Assembly: GCA_050186955.1 (NCBI GenBank)
Contig: JBFWXZ010000053.1
Location: 1 to 17,436, forward strand
Source of the DNA: JACKJP01 sp050186955
GTDB lineage: Bacteria; Pseudomonadota; Alphaproteobacteria; Rhizobiales; Tepidamorphaceae
Length of the DNA: 17,436 bases
Direction: 5' to 3'
Positions 14,492-17,436 of this stretch are shown one piece after another (within the stretch, counting starts at the first letter, position 1; each line of letters opens with the position of its first letter). The position numbers were made by a program, and so were the translations under genes. Below the pieces are notes generated by a model. That model worked only from the letters and a program-made list of their open reading frames with translations, made no database searches and had not been told where the DNA came from.

Positions 14492-14513
14492 ATCGGGACT
14501 TCCGCAAGCGGGA

Positions 14514-14537
14514 CTACTGACATGCTGCTGTCAGTAG
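14514..14537. promoter_or_regulatory. Inverted-repeat operator for the WYL regulator
   Basis: CTACTGACA (14514-14522), a 6-bp spacer and TGTCAGTAG (14529-14537) form a perfect 9-bp inverted repeat, 22 bp upstream of the regulator start. The 10-mer TACTGACATG at 14515-14524 recurs at 14614-14623, overlapping the lysE start codon. Symmetric sites of this kind next to divergent YafY/WYL genes usually bind the regulator itself; binding here is inference. Confidence 0.7.
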
Positions 14538-14620
14538 CGCGAACCGCGCCCGCTTCCAAGAGGCCGGCGAAACGGGCTTTCTGCGCCGAGCGCTACCCGT
14601 CCCCTCGAGGAAATACTGAC

Positions 14621-15253
14621 ATGACCTACGCCGCCGCCCTGTGGCTCTACGCCGTGCTCGTCTTCGGCATCGTCGCCGTGCCGGGGATGGACATGCTCTT
14701 CGTCCTCGCCAACACGCTGACCGCCGGCATCCGGGTCGGGCTCGCCGCCGTCTTCGGCATCATGCTCGGCGGCGCGGCGCACACCGCCTTCGGCGCCGTC
14801 GCGACGACCGCGATCCTCGAGATCGCGCCGTGGCTCTTCCGGGCGATGATCGTCGCCGGCGCGCTCTATATGGGCTGGATCGGCCTGACGCTCATCAGAA
14901 GCACGATCGTCGTCGGCGAGGTCGGAGGCACGCGCCCGCGCACCCCATGGCAGGCCCTGCGGCAGGGCCTCGTCACCTGCCTGATGAACCCGAAGGCCTA
15001 TCTGTTCACCGCCTCGGTCTTCCCGCAATTCATCAAGCCGCAATACGGCCCGGTGGCGCTGCAGGCGCTCGCGCTCGCGGCGATCACGGTCGCCATGCAG
15101 TTCGCCATCTACGGGGGGCTGGCCTTCGGCGCGCGGGCGGGAACGTCGCTGCTCACCGGCAACCCCGCCTTCTCGATCTGGGCGGGGCGGATCTGCGGCG
15201 CCGCCTTCCTCGCGGTCGCGGCGTGGTCGCTGTCGCGCGTCCTTGCTGCCTAG
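14621..15253 (+). CDS. LysE/RhtB-family exporter
   Basis: A 210-residue inner-membrane protein of the LysE family, which exports amino acids or related small molecules; the substrate is unknown. Hydrophobic segments at roughly 5-25, 36-62, 65-88, 115-135, 143-165 and 182-205 fit six spans. Family landmarks are VPGMDMLFVLANTLTAGIR (the usual PGPD reads PGMD), the short positively charged loop before LRQGLVTCLMNPKAYLF, and VFPQFI. The ATG at 14621 has GAGGAAA upstream; a second operator half-site overlaps this start. It is divergent from the WYL regulator, its likely controller, and convergent with the dioxygenase gene, with only 4 nt between stops. Confidence 0.92.
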   Translation: MTYAAALWLYAVLVFGIVAVPGMDMLFVLANTLTAGIRVGLAAVFGIMLGGAAHTAFGAVATTAILEIAPWLFRAMIVAGALYMGWIGLTLIRSTIVVGEVGGTRPRTPWQALRQGLVTCLMNPKAYLFTASVFPQFIKPQYGPVALQALALAAITVAMQFAIYGGLAFGARAGTSLLTGNPAFSIWAGRICGAAFLAVAAWSLSRVLAA

Positions 15254-15257
15254 CCGC

Positions 15258-16061
15258 CTAGTCGAACCGGAAGGCGTCGAGCATCAGCGCGCCATATTGG
15301 TGCGAGCTGTGGACCTGCTTCGACGCCCAGCCCTCGCCGGCGGCGCCGATGGCGACGAAGAGCGGCATCAGGTGCTCGTCGGTCGGGTGGTTCTGGTGGG
15401 CGTAGGGCGCGCGCTCCCAGTCGAGGAGCTTCTTCTCGTCGCCTTCCAGTATCGAGCCGGTCATCCAGTCGGCAAACTCGCTGACCCATGCCGGGACCTC
15501 GGCGTCGACCGGGGCGAGGCCGCCAGGGCCGAAAACGGCGCGCAGATTGTGGGTGAAGGAGCCGGAGCCGACGACGAGGATACCCTCCTCGCGCAGGCTC
15601 GCGAGCGCGCGGCCGAGCGCCAGGTGCTCAGCGGCGCTGCGGCCGGGCTGGACGGAAAGCTGGACGACCGGGATGTCGGCGTCGGGGAACATCAGCATCA
15701 GCGGCACCCAGACGCCGTGGTCGTAGCCGCGGCGGGCGACGATCTCGGGGCCGAGGCCGGCCTCGGCGAGCCGCGCAGCGACCCCCTCGGCGATCTCGCG
15801 GCTGCCTGGCGCGGGATAGACCAGCGTGTAGAGCTCGCGCTCGAAGCCGCCGAAATCGTAGATCATCTCAGGGTGATCGTCGGCGACGACGGCGGGCCGG
15901 GCGGTCTCGAAATGGGCGGACACGGTGAGGATCGCGCGCGGGCGCGGCAGCGACTTGCCGAAGCCGGCGAGGAAGTCGCGCGCCGGCGAGTCGTGGAGGA
16001 TGAGGTTGGGCGCGCCGTGCGAGACGAAGACGGTGGGAAGGGCGGTCGCGGGGGCGTTCAT
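15258..16061 (-). CDS. Extradiol ring-cleavage dioxygenase, YgiD/4,5-DOPA dioxygenase type
   Basis: A 267-residue class III (LigB-fold) extradiol dioxygenase. Candidate metal and active-site histidines are His15 (VSHGAPN), His50 (SAHFE), His171 (SFTHNL) and His225/His230 (HPTDEH). The spacing matches E. coli YgiD, which cleaves L-DOPA. His115 in YDHGVWVPL is also conserved in the family. The native substrate may be another catechol or an aromatic not yet known. The ATG at 16061 has AAGGAG at about 9 nt. It is convergent with lysE. An AT-richer stretch at 16090-16120 probably holds its promoter, but no clean -35/-10 pair was found. Confidence 0.9.
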   Translation of the reverse strand: MNAPATALPTVFVSHGAPNLILHDSPARDFLAGFGKSLPRPRAILTVSAHFETARPAVVADDHPEMIYDFGGFERELYTLVYPAPGSREIAEGVAARLAEAGLGPEIVARRGYDHGVWVPLMLMFPDADIPVVQLSVQPGRSAAEHLALGRALASLREEGILVVGSGSFTHNLRAVFGPGGLAPVDAEVPAWVSEFADWMTGSILEGDEKKLLDWERAPYAHQNHPTDEHLMPLFVAIGAAGEGWASKQVHSSHQYGALMLDAFRFD

Positions 16062-16135
16062 GGTCTCTTGCTCCTTATCCGGTGAGCACAGAGATAATGA
16101 TACGCCCGTGGAAATAAAGCGGCCCCGGATCGACT

Positions 16136-16160
16136 GACTGTTACGGGAAGGAGAACAGTC
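16136..16160 (-). terminator. Hairpin directly after the GFA gene
   Basis: GACTGTT (16136-16142) and AACAGTC (16154-16160) are perfect 7-bp inverted partners with an 11-nt loop, abutting the GFA stop codon at 16161. There is no T run after it on the minus strand, so it may be a weak terminator or an RNA-stabilising end. Confidence 0.3.
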
Positions 16161-16553
16161 TCAAGCGCCGAGCCGGCAGGGCAGCCCGTCGGCGATCTCG
16201 TAATAGTCGCCCTTCTCGGCCGTGAAGATGTGCACCGTCGCCGCCAGGCCGGTCGGCAGGTCGAGCGAGCCCGCCATGATCGAGACCGTGTCGGCGCCGT
16301 CGCGCTGCCAGAACAGGATCGAGCCGCAGCGGCGGCAGAAGCGGCGCGTCGCCTCGCCGGTCGCGCGCCATTCGCCGAGGCTGTCGGCGCCCTCCACCGC
16401 GAAGCCGGCAAGCGCCGCCGCCGTGGCGGCGACGTAGTGGCCGGTCTGGCGGCGGCAGCTTTCGCAGTGGCAGTAGACGACCGGGCGCAAGGGCCCGCTC
16501 GCCCGGTAGCGGACGGCACCGCAGGCGCAGCCGCCGGTGTGGACGTCAGCCAT
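16161..16553 (-). CDS. GFA-family zinc protein (glutathione-dependent formaldehyde-activating-like/CENP-V)
   Basis: A 130-residue protein with the full cysteine set of the GFA fold: Cys9/Cys11 (GGCACGAVRY), Cys28/Cys30/Cys33 (CHCESCRR) and Cys73/Cys76 (FCRRCGS). These bind structural and catalytic-site zinc in the Paracoccus Gfa protein. Members are often labelled formaldehyde-activating enzymes, but most have no proven substrate, so I call only the family. The ATG at 16553 begins 2 nt after the DAHP synthase stop, indicating translational coupling. No formaldehyde dehydrogenase (adhC/frmA) gene is nearby. Confidence 0.93.
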   Translation of the reverse strand: MADVHTGGCACGAVRYRASGPLRPVVYCHCESCRRQTGHYVAATAAALAGFAVEGADSLGEWRATGEATRRFCRRCGSILFWQRDGADTVSIMAGSLDLPTGLAATVHIFTAEKGDYYEIADGLPCRLGA

Positions 16554-16555
16554 GC

Positions 16556-17436
16556 CTATTCGGCTATCGCCACCATCGGACGCGGGCCGCGCGCCAGCCG
16601 CTCGGCCTTCAGCCCCTCGGCGACGATGAAGGCCAGTTCGATCGACTGGTCGGCGTTGAGCCGCGGATCGCAATGGGTGTGGTAGCGGTCCGAGAGGTCG
16701 TCGTCGCTGATGGCGCGGGCGCCGCCGGTGCACTCGGTGACGTTCTGCCCGGTCATCTCGATATGGATGCCGCCGGCATGGGTGCCTTCCGCCTGGTGGA
16801 CGGCGAAGAAGTCCTTCACCTCCTGCTGGATCAGGTCGAAGGGCCGCGTCTTGAAGCCGCTGGAGGCCTTCACCGTGTTGCCGTGCATCGGATCGCAGGA
16901 CCACACGACGGTGCGGCCCTCCTTCTCGACGCGGCGCACCAGCGCGGATAGATGGTCGCCCACCTTGCCGGCGCCGAAGCGGCAGATCAGCGTCAGCCGG
17001 CCCGGCTCGTTCTCCGGGTTGAGGATGTCGATCAGGCGGATCAGCCCGTCATGGTCGAGCGAGGGGCCGCATTTCATGCCGATCGGGTTCTGCACGCCGC
17101 GGCAGAACTCGACATGGGCGTGGTCGGGCTGGCGGGTGCGGTCGCCGATCCACAGCATGTGGCCGGAGGTGTCGTACCAGTCGCCGGAGGTCGAATCGAC
17201 GCGGGTCATCGCCTGCTCGTAGCCGAGCAGCAGCGCCTCGTGGCTGGTGAAGAACTCGGTCGAGCGGAACTGCGGCACGGTGTCGGCGGCGATGCCGCAG
17301 GCGCGCATGAAGTCCATCGCCTCGGAGATGCGGTCGGCGATCTCGCGATATTTGTGGCCCTGCGGGCTGTCCTTGACGAAGCCCAGCATCCACTGGTGGA
17401 CGTGCTCGAGATTGGCGTAGCCGCCGCCGGCGAAGG
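16556..17436 (-). CDS. aroG: Class II (plant-type) DAHP synthase, 5' end outside window
   Basis: The C-terminal 292 or so residues of 3-deoxy-7-phosphoheptulonate synthase, which joins PEP and erythrose 4-phosphate as the first step of the shikimate pathway. The frame is open to the window edge, and residues before the first in-frame Met (FAGGGYANLEHVHQW) match the family, so the gene starts beyond 17436; full family length is about 450-470. Visible motifs are MKCGPSLD, FGAGKVGDHL, the metal ligand His in CDPMHGNT, Glu in EMTGQNVTEC and Asp in HCDPRLN. The fourth metal ligand, a Cys nearer the N-terminus, lies outside. The GFA gene follows 2 nt after the stop. The family is certain; the gene name could be aroG or aroF by convention. 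Confidence 0.95.
   Translation of the reverse strand, partial: FAGGGYANLEHVHQWMLGFVKDSPQGHKYREIADRISEAMDFMRACGIAADTVPQFRSTEFFTSHEALLLGYEQAMTRVDSTSGDWYDTSGHMLWIGDRTRQPDHAHVEFCRGVQNPIGMKCGPSLDHDGLIRLIDILNPENEPGRLTLICRFGAGKVGDHLSALVRRVEKEGRTVVWSCDPMHGNTVKASSGFKTRPFDLIQQEVKDFFAVHQAEGTHAGGIHIEMTGQNVTECTGGARAISDDDLSDRYHTHCDPRLNADQSIELAFIVAEGLKAERLARGPRPMVAIAE

Noticed and set aside
12405..14507. 700-codon minus-strand frame spanning three genes
   Set aside because: It crosses the DsrE-like, methyltransferase and WYL genes out of frame and shows no domain continuity.
1..17436. CRISPR array, tRNA, phage or insertion sequence
   Set aside because: No regularly spaced repeats with spacers, no cloverleaf-like sequence noted, and no transposase or integrase motif in any frame examined.

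Overview
This is a 17.4 kb, very GC-rich stretch of an alphaproteobacterial chromosome, most likely Hyphomicrobiales-like. The evidence is a DUF2865-type secreted protein, a CreA-type protein, a class II (plant-type) DAHP synthase, a DUF1127-type mini-protein, a glutamate--tRNA ligase beside nadE, and pervasive G/C in third codon positions. I do not name a genus. I saw no tRNA, rRNA, CRISPR array, transposase or phage gene. The only repeat-like element is a double-palindrome intergenic unit at 7-119.

Left part (1-4300). The REP-like unit lies just beyond the 3' end of a HAD-family hydrolase on the minus strand. Divergent from it is a tight two-gene plus-strand operon, an AMP-forming acyl-CoA ligase (900-2456) and a ThDP-dependent enzyme (2478-4211), closed by a strong intrinsic terminator (4241-4272). 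A CoA ligase paired with a ThDP lyase suggests activation of a 2-hydroxy acid followed by C-C cleavage of its CoA ester. This is the most interesting metabolic hypothesis in the window.

Middle part (4293-9393). A SAM methyltransferase and a DUF1127-like mini-protein on the minus strand face an HxlR regulator fused to an SCP2-like domain. Their shared intergenic region carries a three-copy TGAAG array with exact 22-bp spacing that overlaps a consensus TATAAT. Next come a small cysteine-rich secreted protein with a CFI-box-like C-terminus, a convergent CreA protein, a zeta-class GST (maleylacetoacetate isomerase) and a DUF2865 protein. The end of the DUF2865 gene overlaps the 3' end of gltX on the opposite strand by 95 bp.

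Right part (9299-17436). A minus-strand group of a Tat-type DsrE-like protein, nadE and gltX may form one transcript. Divergent from it is a small SAM methyltransferase with a TTG start. A WYL-domain regulator and a LysE-type exporter are divergent around a perfect 9-bp inverted repeat, the likely operator, with a repeated half-site overlapping the lysE start codon. An extradiol dioxygenase of the YgiD/DODA type follows in convergent orientation. The window ends in a translationally coupled pair: the 3' part of a class II DAHP synthase gene, cut by the window edge, and a GFA-family zinc protein.

Most gaps are short. No gene-free stretch exceeds 300 bp. Three genes appear to use TTG starts, each chosen because a Shine-Dalgarno sequence lies at the right distance.
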